A stretch of DNA of 64,000 nucleotides from Fistulifera solaris. Lineage: Eukaryota; Bacillariophyta; Bacillariophyceae; Naviculales; Stauroneidaceae. Numbering within the stretch: position 1 is the first letter of the stretch; every line of letters begins with the position of its first letter. This document shows positions 17,634 to 30,553 of the stretch, piece after piece. The notes beneath the pieces were generated by a model, which had not been told where the DNA came from, made no database searches, and saw nothing but the letters and a program-made list of their open reading frames with translations. The stretch covers positions 1,736,001-1,800,000 of the forward strand of contig AP026124.1 of the NCBI GenBank assembly GCA_030295235.1, written 5' to 3'. A program made the translations under genes and the position numbers.

Positions 17634-20600
17634 CTATTTGCTTGTTGAGGGTTTTCTTTGTGCCTTCTTCCCTGAAAAGGCGGCCCCGATTCCTTTACCT
17701 GCATTTTTAACTCCTGAGAAGAGGCCCTGCCCGACTGAAAGCACGCCATCTGCTGTTCCACTTACAACTGACTCCACGCCGCGACCAACGCCGTTTCCTA
17801 TCGATGACAGCCCACTTGTGATTCCTGATGCGGCCGCTTTTCCATCTCCCTTTAGGACCCCCCTGGCCAATACCTTTTCCAATAAGCATGGCACCTCCAG
17901 AAACTAGTCGCCTGTCAGTTCACGCCTAATGATATTCTTGCTTATGAGAACAGATTTGTTACTTACCTCCACCAAAAACGTGACCGACGCTTTGTCCTGC
18001 GCCCTTCAACACAGAACCCGCTCCTTTTCCGACTAATGGTAGGTGTACGATTGAAGAAATGAGTACACGTTTGACAAGCGTTATGAAGTTCATACGGACT
18101 CACCTCCCGTTAATGTCTCTGAGACACCTGAACCAACCCCGGAAATAACACTGTTGGCTCCGGCTCCAAGAGATCTCGCGCCGACTGCACCAGCTACGTT
18201 CTCAATCCCTGCACCTAGCTTCTCTGTCGCAAAGCTCACACCCTTCCCCAGACCACGTCCAGCTTTTGCGAAAACTAAATTTGCTGTGTTTCCGGCAATA
18301 TTTCCTGTCACACGAAGAATGTCTCCCTCCATATAAGCATCGTCACCGCCATCACGATCGGCTAGGCGTTTCCAGTCCTCGAAACTAGCCGCTGTCATGA
18401 TGTTGAATATTTTCAACTTCATCCTCGACAAGTAAACTGTTGAGATCAATTCAAGAAGTCGATCCGGCGGTCCTTTAACATTTTGAACTTCGTAACGGGA
18501 GAATTTTAGCTCAGCCCTGTCGATTTTAAACTTCAAATGCTGAGTGAAGTAATTCATCAGATTGGCTCCGCGAACCCCGCGGAGAACAGCATAGCGAGAC
18601 GCTTGAGGAGCCCGATTGAAGCTAAGCAATACCTTGAATGGCGATACTCGCGCTCGCTTTACATCGTACAACATTGCACTTTGCGGTGGTGTGTAGACGC
18701 TTCTGCTTGCGTCACGCAATGTTGACTTGTCAAGGACTACAACTTTGTATTCGCCATGTTTTTCGTCCCAGTGCAGCTCTATTTCCAACCCAGCAAACTC
18801 TCCGGCTGCGGCCACAATGCGATCAGCAAGATCCAGAAACTTCCAAGCGAATTCCTCGCTTGTGTTCACGATGATTTTCTCCGATGCGCCGTTCGCATGG
18901 GCAAGGTTAAGATCGAACAAGTCAATCGTTGTCAAGTCGGCGCCGAGTGGACCTCGAAGGCGAATACAAAGGTCGAAAAAGTTTGCTTGGTTAGTTGAAT
19001 CCAAGACAACAGGATAAGGCGAATTTGGTGTATCATCTTTGATTTGAATCGCGTTGATTATAATAGACAGCTGAGCGCGTTCTGCAGACCGATAAGCAAG
19101 TTGTTCTGGAGTAACTTCGTCCTTAAAGACGCGCTGCCAGTCCACAGTGAATCGATGAAAAATTACTGTACATACCGGTCCTGACATCCCTTCAGACTTC
19201 TGGTCGAAGCGAGCTTGTCGGGTAGACATCCAGGACTTCGCCGATCGCGTATCGTTCTGTTCATATCCTGCGCGCCTGACCCTATCCATGGCAGACTCTA
19301 GATACAGATTTTTGGTATCCTCTACTGGACGAGCTTCGTAGAGGGACATCCTAAGCTCAGTCCATTGAACGCGTAAGCGAAGGTGATCACTCTGAAGTAT
19401 TGATCCCGTCAATAGGCTGTGTTCCGCGCCTTCCAAATGGCTTCTTTTCAACTCTCCGACTTTCACTACTAAGCGAGAATCATATGCCCCTGTCGTAGTT
19501 TGCAAGGCAAGGCTCCCAAGTGGTTCCCCGTCTAACGACCGAACAACAGCAATACGAAGACCAAGGCCCTCGACATTAAGGGCGGCGGTATGTCCTCGGC
19601 TGTTTAAACACTCGACTGAAATAATGGCACCCTGTTTAGACGCAGTGCGCAAAGGTGCGATTGAACCAGGACCGATAACAACCTCCAGCCCACCGGGTTG
19701 TTTGACGCAGATTCGTTCATGAGAACTTCCGTTAAATACAATATACTCTGGAACCACGTGAATTTCCGACTGATAAGGGCTTATGAGTCGCCGGTAAGCG
19801 TAAAATTCTGAATCAGATCCATCTTCCCATTTAACAGCTGTGGACTCGACTCCGCCTGAGGATATCATAATATCCTGAAGGCAGAAGGGTGATGACCTGA
19901 CAATGCCTTCATCACCTTCCATTGTTAGATGCAACAGCCTAATTGGTTTGCTAGAGAGTGGTAGAGGCGTTAGCCGGCCGACATGCTGTTGAGTGGAATA
20001 TGCAGCCAACGTGACACCTCCACGATCAGTAACAAAGTGCTCCGATAATCCCGACATGCTTTGACGGAAAGATTTTCGACTCGACTGCTCAACTTCCTCA
20101 AAAGGACTTCGCCTGTATGATCAACAGCGAAATTGCATGAAGTTATAGAGAAAACAATGTGGTTAGCAAATGAGCCGTTGGTCAACTCGATTTCCTGATC
20201 AGAAGGGATGCTTCCTTCAAAAGAATCTTCGGATAAATTCAGGTCACCTTGGACAATAAACATTTCGATGCCACGGATAGAAGATCCGATCATTACACCA
20301 TGCCTTGCAAATGGCAAGACAAATCGCAATGGTTCCGTGAGCATAAAATCGGGGTTCAAGGGAAGATCAATCCATTCTCCTTCAATCCAACCTGTTTCTG
20401 TTCCGCACACGGGCTTGTCGGTACATTTTATTGCTAGTGCAATTGAAGGGCCTGGGGTAAATAATTCCAGCCGAGAGAGGTGATCTAGAATAAACGTATC
20501 GTTGCCTTCACCTTCGATTTTGACCTCTTTGAATATATACGGCATTGGGGATCGAATAGTCATCGTGATAGGCAAGGCATTCTCAAGGACCGCGCGTGGC

Positions 20601-23600
20601 TCCAAAAAGATATCTAAAGCAGGTAAATGGCCATCGACTTCCTCAGCTGAGAGAGCGTATTTCAACACAAATGGTGGGTTGCATCCAGAACATTCGTCGC
20701 GACAAGACACATCTACGCGTCGCCGAATTCGTGAGCTGATGTCTGTTTCGTCCAAAGCAATGTCTATAAAACCAGCTGGCATTGATTCAGATGACAGGCC
20801 GTCAATAAGGGGCGCGACCTGGAAACGGAGCGTCGCTTTACCATGCAATGACCAGCCCGTTCTAAAGTTCCGTAGTAGTTCTGCCGGAACGCTAAAACGA
20901 GTTGAACTCTTCTGGGCCTTTCCCTCCCTAAATTTTTTTCTTGGACGCGTTGCATGCAGTGTCCCCTTCACATATCCCTAAATGGATTATCTTATCTTCA
21001 TCCACAAGGCCGAGCATGAAAGGAATACTCGTGGTGTTAAAAATTTCAACACCACTCGTTAAAAGAATTACCTTTTTGAACGAAAAGTTTAGAAATATTC
21101 CCAGATAAGCAATGAAATCCACCATCATTCACTTACAACGGTATTTCCTTCTTTCCTTACATCAACTACAATAACTGAGCCGTTTAAGAGGGCATGGGAG
21201 CGTCGTCCCGTCCCAATAGCAGCATCAACGTTTCCCACCATTATCTCAGAGCCACCTATGAGAATGGTTATTGTTTTTCCTGCTTTAACGTCTTGGCCAT
21301 AAACACGGAGGCCAGCTGAGCCAGACCTCGTTGGCGGTTTGAACATGAAATAATCAACTGAACCGCTTTCACAATTCCGTGGCTTTGTTGTCTCGTTGTC
21401 AATCACATATTCTACCATTAGCCCTGTTTGATTTTCGACTGCATATGGTAGAGAAGCCACAAACTTTCTTGCCGCGCTTGCTGCAAGGCTTCTCCTGAGA
21501 GTTTTCGACACGTTTGCGTCTATGTTGACTGAATCAGTTGCAGCGCAGTACACGTTCCACATCCGGTTCGCTGATGCGAGCCCCATTAGAAATTGCTCCG
21601 AAAATGACAGGAAACAAACTTGGCATTCAAAATCAATCGCAGTACTTGGTCGCGGACCTTCATATCGGTCAGTGGGCCCCCTTGACCCTTTCGAGGAGAT
21701 TTCCCAGTTCCTTAACAAAAGCTGTTTCCATATATTGCTTGTAACATCGAAAAAATCAGCCCCAATCGACATGGTAGTGTGAAAGTCGAATCCGTCGTAA
21801 GCATTGCATCGATCTTTCAATGATACCCCGTGTCGCACTTTTCCGTTAAAAACAGAGTTGTGCAATGATATCCTGAATAGAGGCTCGTCAAGGCCTTGAA
21901 AGTCATTGATTAAGGTAAAACGAACTTGCGGTAAAGTGAACTGCATTGCTGTAATCGCTGTCGATGCACCATCACCTTCATAATGCTCCTCCGTCGAAGA
22001 TAAAGCCTTCGAAAGGCTATCAACTCGCTGACTTTGAAAGCTAGAGTCTGTACGATCAGCAGCGAGATCCATGGCTAGCTTCTCAATTCGTTTCGTTTCG
22101 TCGTCATCTAAAACTCCAAGGGATGATGAGTCACCATCTCCTAGAAGGTTCGAAGATAAGCTTGCCAGTATAGCATTCATGAGGGCAATGTTTCTCATTG
22201 AGAGAATCACTTCTAGATGCTCCATGGCAGCGCCTCTAATGTCAACAACTTTGCCGTCAAAATCGTCTTTCATGTTCAAGTATAAAGACAATTTCGTCGG
22301 TTCAATCAGCTGCATTGCACTTTCTACGGTTTTTCTAAATGCAGTGTAGCTTTCGAGCTCCTCGCCATGAACATAACCTTGAAAACTTCTTGTCTTTCCA
22401 GTGGAAGTATCGCCTGTCAACGTAAGAAGCGCCTCGAATTTGCCTTCGAATGCGATCGTTTCAGTGTCCGAAGCGATAGTAGACGAGGCACGAGAGGATC
22501 CGTTTCCCCGCGGTGCCTCCGTCCCGAGATCTACGAGAATAATACTGCATCTTGAAGTTTTTAATCGGAACTCAAAAGCGGAGAGATTTTCTTCGCTAAT
22601 TCGTGAATCAGGGAAGGACATCGTACCAAGTTCTGTTTCGATCATAACAAGGGGATCAGCTTTAAGGTGCAAGTCGATGTCGTCGTCAAAACTTTGCGAG
22701 TTGTCATTTTTGAGGTAGTCCAGTATTTCCGCTAACGCATCTGGGATCAGAACAAGACGCGGAGATCCAATGACAACGCTCACGGAAGTGCTTAAATTTC
22801 CCGTTGTTTCGTACGATAGCGTGAAAAGGTCTTGTGCTTCAATAGTGGTGGGCTGGTACACCAACGAACGGTATTGCCGCGTTAATGATCGAAGGCGGAG
22901 ATCGTCGCAATTTAGATTTTTCATTTTTATTTCAGCAGTGGTCCTCACTGTATCTGGGTACATGTTGTAGAATATAACGGTATTCGAAGCTGAAAGGCGA
23001 ACAATGGGATCTTCTTTATCTTCCCCATCTAACTCCAGTGACATTTCAAGAATCGTCAAACTTATAAAAATCCTCCTTTGGGAGTCCACAAAACGATTTC
23101 CTGCGTGCGTTATGTTTGTGACTTCAGAGGTCAACACGGAAGCCCCCGACTGAAGTGGACCTTTATAAAGCTCATTTTCTCTCAAGTATAAATCTGCGTC
23201 GCCAAGGTTCTGTGCTAAAGTAAAAAGAAGCTGTGAATAATTCTTTTTGGAACCACAAGCCCGGCCTTTGGTATGTCGATCGAGACTCGTATGGCCTGAT
23301 CATCACTGGTATGCATTCCATCTGGTGGAACAAGAACTTGTATCTTCATCTCAAAAGGACTATCTTGCAACGCCACTTCATTGGAATCAAAAGTTCAGTT
23401 TTCGTAAGAGCAACATTCGCAACACAGCTTCCGTTCATTTTCGCCGTATAATCCAAGCACAATGTCCCGGCGTACAGATTAAAAAATGTCATTTTATATG
23501 CTGCTTGGGGGAGCACGATTTCGATTCCGGTGGCATTGACCCTAAATAGTTTCGAAGATCCCGCAGGCGTCGATAAATCGACGGCGGCTGCTACTGCCGA

Positions 23601-26600
23601 CGATGCAGCTTGAGCAGCGAGCGCCCCAAGGATCCCCCTCAGTTGCATATTCCGCGATAGCAAGAATTTGTGAGTGGATGTAGACTATACGAACAGAAGA
23701 GAGTTCAATGAGACCACATGCTTCTACATCGTCAGAAACATTGAATGGCAAAGCCGCCATTGTCTCACGATTCTCAGTGTATCTCACTTTAAGCAAAGTT
23801 TGCGTTTTTCCAGGGATGAGTCCTAGTATAGTCCTGTACGACGACTCGGTCCTGCCCAAATAAGGTGTAGAAATGGTTAAATCACCAAGAAGTACAGAAA
23901 TGTCACTTTCATTCATTCCACACGAAATATACGACACCGATGTGTCTTTCATCATGAGAAGGAAAAGCGGAAAGTCATCCTTAGCTGAATTCAAAACGAG
24001 TTGAAAATTGTCAACCAGAATCGCAACTTCGATAGTTTCTGAGACATATTCATTGTCTATTTTGTCAACTCCGTTTTCTTGGACAGAAGGCGCGAGGATT
24101 TCTCCCGACTTGATATGCACTTGAACTGATGCGAGTAAGCTTGAAAGCTTTATAGTAAGCTCTTTCATCACTAAAGGATTCCAGTTCACTGTCATCCCAG
24201 AAAATTCAGCTTTGATCTCTGTTCGAGCCACAGGTCCATTATCTTTCGAGCCAGAATTTACAAAACGTTTTCGAAATGATACATCGGCAAGACAACGATC
24301 AGAAATCTCAGAACTTGAACCTTTCATTTTCGAGGAGTCGCCAAACTGGTGAAGTTTTTGAATCACATCATCTGTAGAGTCAAATCTTGTGACCGACTGA
24401 GGAAGCGGGGAGTGCACCAAAAGCCAATTTTCTCGCGGGATAGCGCTCTCAATGTTTTCAAGCACCCAAAAGTGACCCATTGACAATTGAGACTGTAAGG
24501 ATTTATCTGAAAACATCGTAAGTGCCGTCCCTGCAGATACCAAATGAGCTTCAATTATGCTCGCTGGACTAAAATCATTCTTCACGAAAACGGAAAATCG
24601 TCCGAGCTTTGCACTAGCATAAATTTTGGGTAAAGGAGAAACTTCGTCGGATACTTTTTCAGCATTCTCGTTGTGTGACCCAGCCAACCGAGAAAGCTCG
24701 GTTGAAACCATTGGAGTGCCATGACCAAGCTCCTTCGCAGGCACTATATCTTCGAATACATTCTTCCATGTAACTGACATAGCAGCAATTCGCGATAGTT
24801 TGTCCTTCGAAAAAGCAAGCGCGATTGAGGGCATGTCGGCGAAACAGCAAAAGCGAGGGACCAAGTCACTGGAGCAACTTTCAACACCGAAGCAAACGGA
24901 AAGAGTAACTGGTTCTAGGACAGCGTAATCACCGGCCACACCCTCAGAAGATGATCGATTTCGGGTACATGAGTCTGCTCGGACAAGAGAGAAACTCATA
25001 TGATTGATCTCAACGGTACCGAAATCCAGAATAGTAATCGTAGATTCAGCAGCATCTCGCGGATTGTTGCCAAACCAATGCGAAACATCTTGGCTACCAT
25101 CAGAGAGTCCATACTGCAAGCGAAAATGACCGAGATCAAACATAAGAACGCTGGAAAAAGGGTCAACACAGGTCTCCGGAATAAGTACAATAGGAGCATG
25201 AAGGTCCAAATCAACTGTCAGGTCTGACTTGTCTTTCGTCTTTTCCTTCCATGCGTCAACGAGCGCGGACGAGAAGTCCGCGCCTCCGAACTCAAAATGT
25301 TTGGAGCAGCCTCCTTTTCAATGGCCTTCTCCCCTTCGCTAGTATCGTAAAACAAATCGACAGATCCAGATAACGACTGCGCGAGGAGTGGATTGAGTTT
25401 GAACTTCTTCGAACTAGTGCGTAAGGGAGGTGCCATGAAGTGAGCGGTTTCTGTAAGAAGGACCGGTGAAGCGACTGCCTCGAAGGTGTGTAATTTTACT
25501 TTTAAATTTTGATCTCCACGTGCAGTTTTGTGAAAATGTACAGAAAATGCTTCTCCAATGTCTTCGGTCCCTCGATTATGTAGGACGATTGGAAACAGAC
25601 TGTTGACGGTAATCTTATCCCGAATTTCAAGACTTCTCAATTGAAAATCAAAACTGTAAGACCCGTCAGAGTTCGCTTCAAATGAAGATGTTACTTTTCC
25701 CATTTCTAAGCCTGCCAGCTGTCTCAAATTATAGGAAGTGAGGTGAACTCGCATAGACCCCATGGTAAAGCTTATTTGGCACAACTTTGAATTGGAATCA
25801 AGGTCGTCACTTGTAGCTTGCGTCATAAATGCGGATTCTAACTCCTTCATCTCTTCAACGGACAACTGAATTGGCGGGTCATCGCGATCTGAGGAAATAG
25901 GACTGGACTTCACCGAAGATCCAAATAAAGATGTGAACAAACTGGTTTTTGTTTGAGCCCGTTTGGCATCGTCCTTTTCACGCTCCTTGTCAAGCTGCGC
26001 GTCTGCCACATTCCGCCAGATCATCAAACCATCCACCGCGATCGAACGATCACCTTCAATTTTTAGCAATTCAGATAATTCCTCTATACTCAGCGGCTGC
26101 AACCACGAGCAAGATTCATGATTCGCGTGTCGTTTGTACAACCCTATATACATCTTGCGCTTTTGGTAAGCTCGGAAGAACTCCCACCACAACGACCTGC
26201 CGCTGAGACGTCGAATACATCGATATGCATATTTCCACCAACTGAGCGCCGTTTGTCTCGTAACACGGGACAGGGGGCGATATTCGGGGAATAAAGGTCT
26301 TGAGATGTCAATGGCTGGGCGAATCCTATCTGCAATTTCCCATCCCATCTCAAGTTGGGCCCGAGAAACGATGATAGAGAGAGCACTAAGCTCACTTTCT
26401 AGCAAATACTTCGGAAAGTCTGTACAGTGACCGGAGTCTGCTTGTCGGAGCTTCGCTGTAAATGAGAGAGGCGAGAGAATGTAATTGCGTTCTGGCTGAC
26501 CTTCTTCCCTGATAGACGGCATTCCCCGTCCCGCATTCTCATCCAAATAGACACCCAATCCATTAATCTGTAGCCCCTTGTAAAGGAAATTTTGGTCTCC

Positions 26601-27272
26601 TTTAGTGCGGTCAACAAAAGCTCGCTGGCCATCTTGGTCCGTGGTTACGAGCTGAAAGGATTCGAGTTCCACACCGGCAGCGGCAGTTTCACTCTTCAGC
26701 GATATGTGCACATCTGATATCTCCACTTGTATGTTTTCAATGATCCGGCGAACCAACCTGGAACTAAAAGTGGACGAAGGCGCATTTTTCTTCGAAGACG
26801 TATTGTCGATATCTTGTTCCGCAATCTTCTTTAATGCGTTTGAACGGATTCGAAACGTGTCTTCCTGTTTTATTGCTGCCATGCGAGCTTCTTGTAGCTG
26901 TTGTGCTCGTATTAATTCGTTTTCAGCTACCGCATAAAGATGGTCCATGGATTCCGTCCGATCGTACGGTTCTACCGTGATCTCCAAACCTTGCGCTGTC
27001 AAAACTACCGAGCGGCTCATCAAATTCGCCCACGGCACATCGACCTGAAAACTTTGAAATTGACCCGACGTGAATCGAAACGGAATCGCTAGATTCGGAG
27101 TCAAGGCCGCCTGTCGATCTAGTTCCGCATTGACAGCGTCAATGTCGAGTTCCAAGCCATGAAGCTCGATCTTTCCACTCCACACCGCAAGATTCAGTGA
27201 ATTGGCGTCTAAATTGCGAACATATTTCCCAATGGTCTGCTCGAGAACATCTAATAGTGCTTGTTTTGCCAT
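17634..27272 (-). CDS. VPS13: VPS13-family bridge-like lipid transfer protein (frame-broken in this sequence)
   Basis: About 3,100 residues in total, the normal VPS13 size. The N-terminal chorein domain begins LLDVLEQTIGKYVRNLDANS and LAVWSGKIELHGLELD. The central part is the repeated beta-sheet groove of bridge-like lipid carriers. Near 19,650-19,900 is the VAB/SHR-BD region (ICVKQPGGLEVVIG), near 19,000-19,150 the APT1-like segment, and the end is a Gly/Ala-rich tail (VGRGVESVVSGTADGV). Introns: 21072-21136, 18033-18103 and 17895-17966; the last two flank a 66-bp exon. Single-base breaks occur at homopolymers at 25294-25297, 23634-23638, 23389-23392, 23222-23226, 20933-20939 (alternative site ~20980), 20060-20062 and 17858-17863. 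Correcting each by one base restores a continuous protein. VPS13 proteins move phospholipids between membranes at contact sites. Confidence 0.88.
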
Positions 27273-27760
27273 CTTCTAAGTCTTCTAAAGAAACATAATT
27301 GTTTCTCGAAACTTATCCGGAATGCAGCAACTCCTCTCCACAACATTGCCTTCGCCACTTGTGGATTTCTTTCGTGCGGGTGGAAGGAGATTTTGACGCT
27401 CGAGGATGCTCCACACTCCACAGACGTCGTGTCTCGTGTCACAGCGAAGCCGGTCCGACCCCCTTCACACTAGCAATTATTGTAGACAAAACAGACTACT
27501 TTCTACTATCAAGAATCTTTACCTGCTCCTAATATCCATCCCTTTCGGAATCTCAACCTATGTACAAAACGCCGTATCTGGTATTCACAAGGATTTCCAA
27601 CACTGGACGGTATCCAGCGCTGCTTTTACATAGAAAACTCAACGCATTCAGCGATAATTGACAGCGACGGTGCCAGCGAAATTTCGATCGGCATCAATTG
27701 AAAAAGTTGGAGGAAGAATATTCAAACGATCCTTCAAGCAACGATTTTTAAGATAAGACG
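27273..27760. other. Divergent promoter region
   Basis: 488 bp between the VPS13 start and the start of the small unknown gene. Several short frames exist but none has recognisable content. Confidence 0.4.
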
Positions 27761-28361
27761 ATGGAAACGTACGCGGACGATAGGAATGACTTCGCCATAG
27801 AGGATAGAGATGATCATACTGACCACTACTGCCGACCGTACCGGACGCTGCGATACTCCTTTTCGAAAGCTTGAGCGACATCTCAGAGCGTATTCTTGGC
27901 CCGTCCGACGTCTTCTGTGATCCAAGGATCAAAGCGGAAATAAAAGTGCTTCAGAGAAGCCGCGTCTTCTCGAAGAAATTCCCCCAGCCCGCGTACCATC
28001 CGTCCCATCCACTCCTGAAACGGCTAAATCCGAAGTCCCTATTGTCGTCACAACATCGAAGCGAGAGCTTGCGGAAGTGTTAGGGAAAGTAGTCGATGTC
28101 GTTGTCGCAGCAGAACGCCGGGGCTCAAGCACTTACGATTATTCCGATTTGAACACGCTTTTCTTGAAAGGCAAAGCCAGGGAGCATTGTGACGATTCCG
28201 AAGAAGTTGCTCTGACGTATCAAGAGCTACAAAAAATTGTAACGCAAATTGTTCTGAGCTCCAGAGAATCTGTCAAAGAGAGAATCGGTATACCAGGAGG
28301 TATTGTTATCTCGAATCTTGGTCCCAACAAGACAACTGTTGATCTTAGTTGGGCATGCTAA
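27761..28361 (+). CDS. Unrecognised small protein, probably frame-broken
   Basis: The C-terminal 94 codons (28077-28361) are open and include AEVLGKVVDVVVAAERRGSS, LTYQELQKIVTQIVLSSR and IGIPGGIVISNLGPNK. The frame extends upstream to EIPPARVPSVPSTPETAK. A CCCCC run at 27981-27985 joins it, with one added C, to another frame reading LSDISERILGPSDVFCDPR. A second one-base shift near 27825 would connect this to the ATG at 27761 (METYADDRNDFA). The upstream part is therefore a reconstruction of the locus, not a seen frame. I do not recognise a domain. It is convergent with the LOG-family gene, whose stop is only ~95 bp away. Confidence 0.45.
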
Positions 28362-28454
28362 TAAAGCTGTAGCATTTTCTAGCTGCTATTGTTACACAAC
28401 ATAGAAGTTTAATACTCACTACCCGTTGCAAAGGAAAAAATGCATCCAATACAA

Positions 28455-29399
28455 CTATCTCTCAAACTTAGATTTTGTTCCCACCAAAAAGCCAACCGAC
28501 AGGCCTACCATTAGAGGAAGTATCCCCTGCCACAACAACACAGAAGGTTTACCACCTTCTTCCTCACTCTCAGATCCGGAAATCCAAGAACCGGGCATCA
28601 AGGAAAATGGGAATTTTGACGTCAAGTCACTCCCGAAGAAAGAAGATTTTCGCAGTGTAGACGGCCGCTTCTTCAAAACGGCCTTGCTCGCAAAATCATC
28701 CGAATTTTGAATCTCTTCGAGCCACCGGACAGCCTCCTCCGCTGTCTCGACAAAATGAATCACTTCGTCTGGCTTTTGTTCCAATAATCGGTCTTCATAC
28801 GCACGTTGCATCATTTCCAGAAAAGGCTGATAAAAATGATCCACGTTGACACAAACGATTGGTAAAGAGTTGTGCAATCCTAGTTTCCGAGCACACGCCA
28901 TCTCCCAAAGTTCATCCCACGTTCCAGGACCTCCTGGTAACACCACAAGCGCATGTGCGCCTTCTACCAGAAGGCGTTTCCGCTCCTGTAAATCCGGACC
29001 ATCCGCAATCAACATTTCTCGAATCGGTCCTTCCGATGGGTTGTTGGATTTCTCAAACACCGAATGAGCGCCGCCGTCACGCAATGTCTTGCCCGTCGGT
29101 GTCGACGCCCAATCCCCTTGATCGACAAGCCACATTTTGTGTATGACACCCACAATGTGACCATTTCCTTCCACGGCACCATCGTTCATGGCGGCCATGC
29201 AACCAAAGCTCCCCGCTCCATTGACACAAGTGTGTCCTCGTTTCGCTAAAATGTAACCCAAATTTCGGGCTTCTTTCAAATACTTTTCGGGAGTTTTAGA
29301 TGAAGAAGATCCGTAGCAAGTGACCCGCAACGATCGCGAGGCTGGCTGTTGAATGAAATCAGATTGGAGGACTTGGTCGTCGATGGTAATGCTGGTCAT
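28455..29399 (-). CDS. LOG: LOG-family cytokinin-riboside phosphoribohydrolase-like protein with C-terminal membrane segment
   Basis: Intact single exon, 314 residues. The Rossmann-like LOG domain (residues ~20-240) has RVTCYGSSSS at the start, NGAGSFGCMAAMNDGA, an ERKRLL segment contributing the conserved Arg/Lys, and PGGPGTWDELWE, the family signature often misnamed lysine decarboxylase. LOG enzymes release free cytokinin bases and ribose 5-phosphate from cytokinin nucleotides. Unlike ordinary LOG proteins (~200-230 residues), this one has a ~70-residue extension that ends in a hydrophobic segment, WQGILPLMVGLSVGFLVGT, followed by KSKFER. That arrangement looks like a tail anchor. The substrate in a diatom is unproven. 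Confidence 0.88.
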   Translation of the reverse strand: MTSITIDDQVLQSDFIQQPASRSLRVTCYGSSSSKTPEKYLKEARNLGYILAKRGHTCVNGAGSFGCMAAMNDGAVEGNGHIVGVIHKMWLVDQGDWASTPTGKTLRDGGAHSVFEKSNNPSEGPIREMLIADGPDLQERKRLLVEGAHALVVLPGGPGTWDELWEMACARKLGLHNSLPIVCVNVDHFYQPFLEMMQRAYEDRLLEQKPDEVIHFVETAEEAVRWLEEIQNSDDFASKAVLKKRPSTLRKSSFFGSDLTSKFPFSLMPGSWISGSESEEEGGKPSVLLWQGILPLMVGLSVGFLVGTKSKFER

Positions 29400-30553
29400 T
29401 TTTGAGAACTCAGTCCTAGTAACAATGCGATACTAACTTGGCAGCAACTGTTGCATTCCGGTCAGCTATTGCAATCGTTTCAGTTTTTCGTCTTTTGGTC
29501 TATTGCAAGACCGATTTCCAACTCCGTATTATTTGTTCTCTTCTTGTGGTTGTTGGCTGGTTGTTGGCAAAGCCCGTAGAAAAACCGCGAGCAGCAGAAT
29601 TTCCGACTGTCGTCCTATCCGTGACTGCTAGTTCACGGATCGAGCAGATGATCTCTGTCAGGCTAGGAGACAGTTTTGATCCAAGTTCGGCAAGAATAAT
29701 CTTAATCGGCCTAAGAATGACGCATTTCAAAAGGATTGATTGCGTACATCGCCAGTATTTAGTTGATTGGTTGTTGTGGACTTACTTTTCATCCAGTTTT
29801 CCGTCTGCGACATCAACCTAAAACGCCCAGAAATAGTCGTGAACGCGTAGTCGTCAATAACAGAAAATAATTTGATTTTCTCTTCATGGACTCTTAATGG
29901 CTTGTCGGGAGTTGGCTCGCAATCGAAGCATGGTCATTTGATTTGATTCGAGTTGTGTCCCATTATGTCACATGTGCATTTTTGCCTTATAGTGTACATA
30001 TTTCGGAAATCACAAACGACGGCTTTTCTAGTCTATCCAATATCCAATCCAACAACATCAATAACAGCAACTGCACTAATGAACTCATAACATTCTCTTT
30101 ATAACCTGTCGAGACTTGGGCAAAAATCGTAGCATTGCCATTACAAGTGAATGACGTGGGCCACTTTTCCGGGGACGGGAAAAGAGTTGAGTCACGGTAA
30201 GTCACCCTTTCACCTTTTTTGATTAATAAGGATACTGGTACCGTACCCAGCAACGGCATTTTCACAGGTAAGCTTGGCTCCTATCCCCTCCTATCCGACC
30301 ATGTTGCTTTGAACGAAAGAAGGTATCGCACCGTGTCACATGCCGTCGGAAATCGCAATGCTCCACGTCACATCCACTCACACTTTACGCTGGACTCTAA
30401 AGTTTTTTTTTTGCAAAACATTTTATTCCTAATTTTTTAATCGTCAGAATCTAATCTTGACATTCGACTGAATTTTCCACTTTTCATTCACATATATTTC
30501 AGTCTGATACTTCCCTGAGTAAGCTTTGGTTCTAACTCTCCAGCCTTAGTGCG
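29400..30553. other. Gene-poor region upstream of LOG
   Basis: 1.15 kb without a supported gene. A 127-codon frame at 29438-29821 starts with TTG and its first ATG is 71 codons in, so I do not call it. GATACTGGTACCGTACCC lies at 30231-30248. Poly-T occurs at 30402-30411. Confidence 0.45.

Noticed and set aside
17634-27272. VPS13 as several separate genes or programmed frameshifting.
   Set aside because: Each break is repaired by one base in a homopolymer, in both directions, with no common slippery site or downstream structure; together the frames make a full-length VPS13.
29438-29821. 127-codon plus-strand frame with hydrophobic start.
   Set aside because: It opens with TTG; the first ATG is 71 codons downstream, leaving a short unremarkable peptide.
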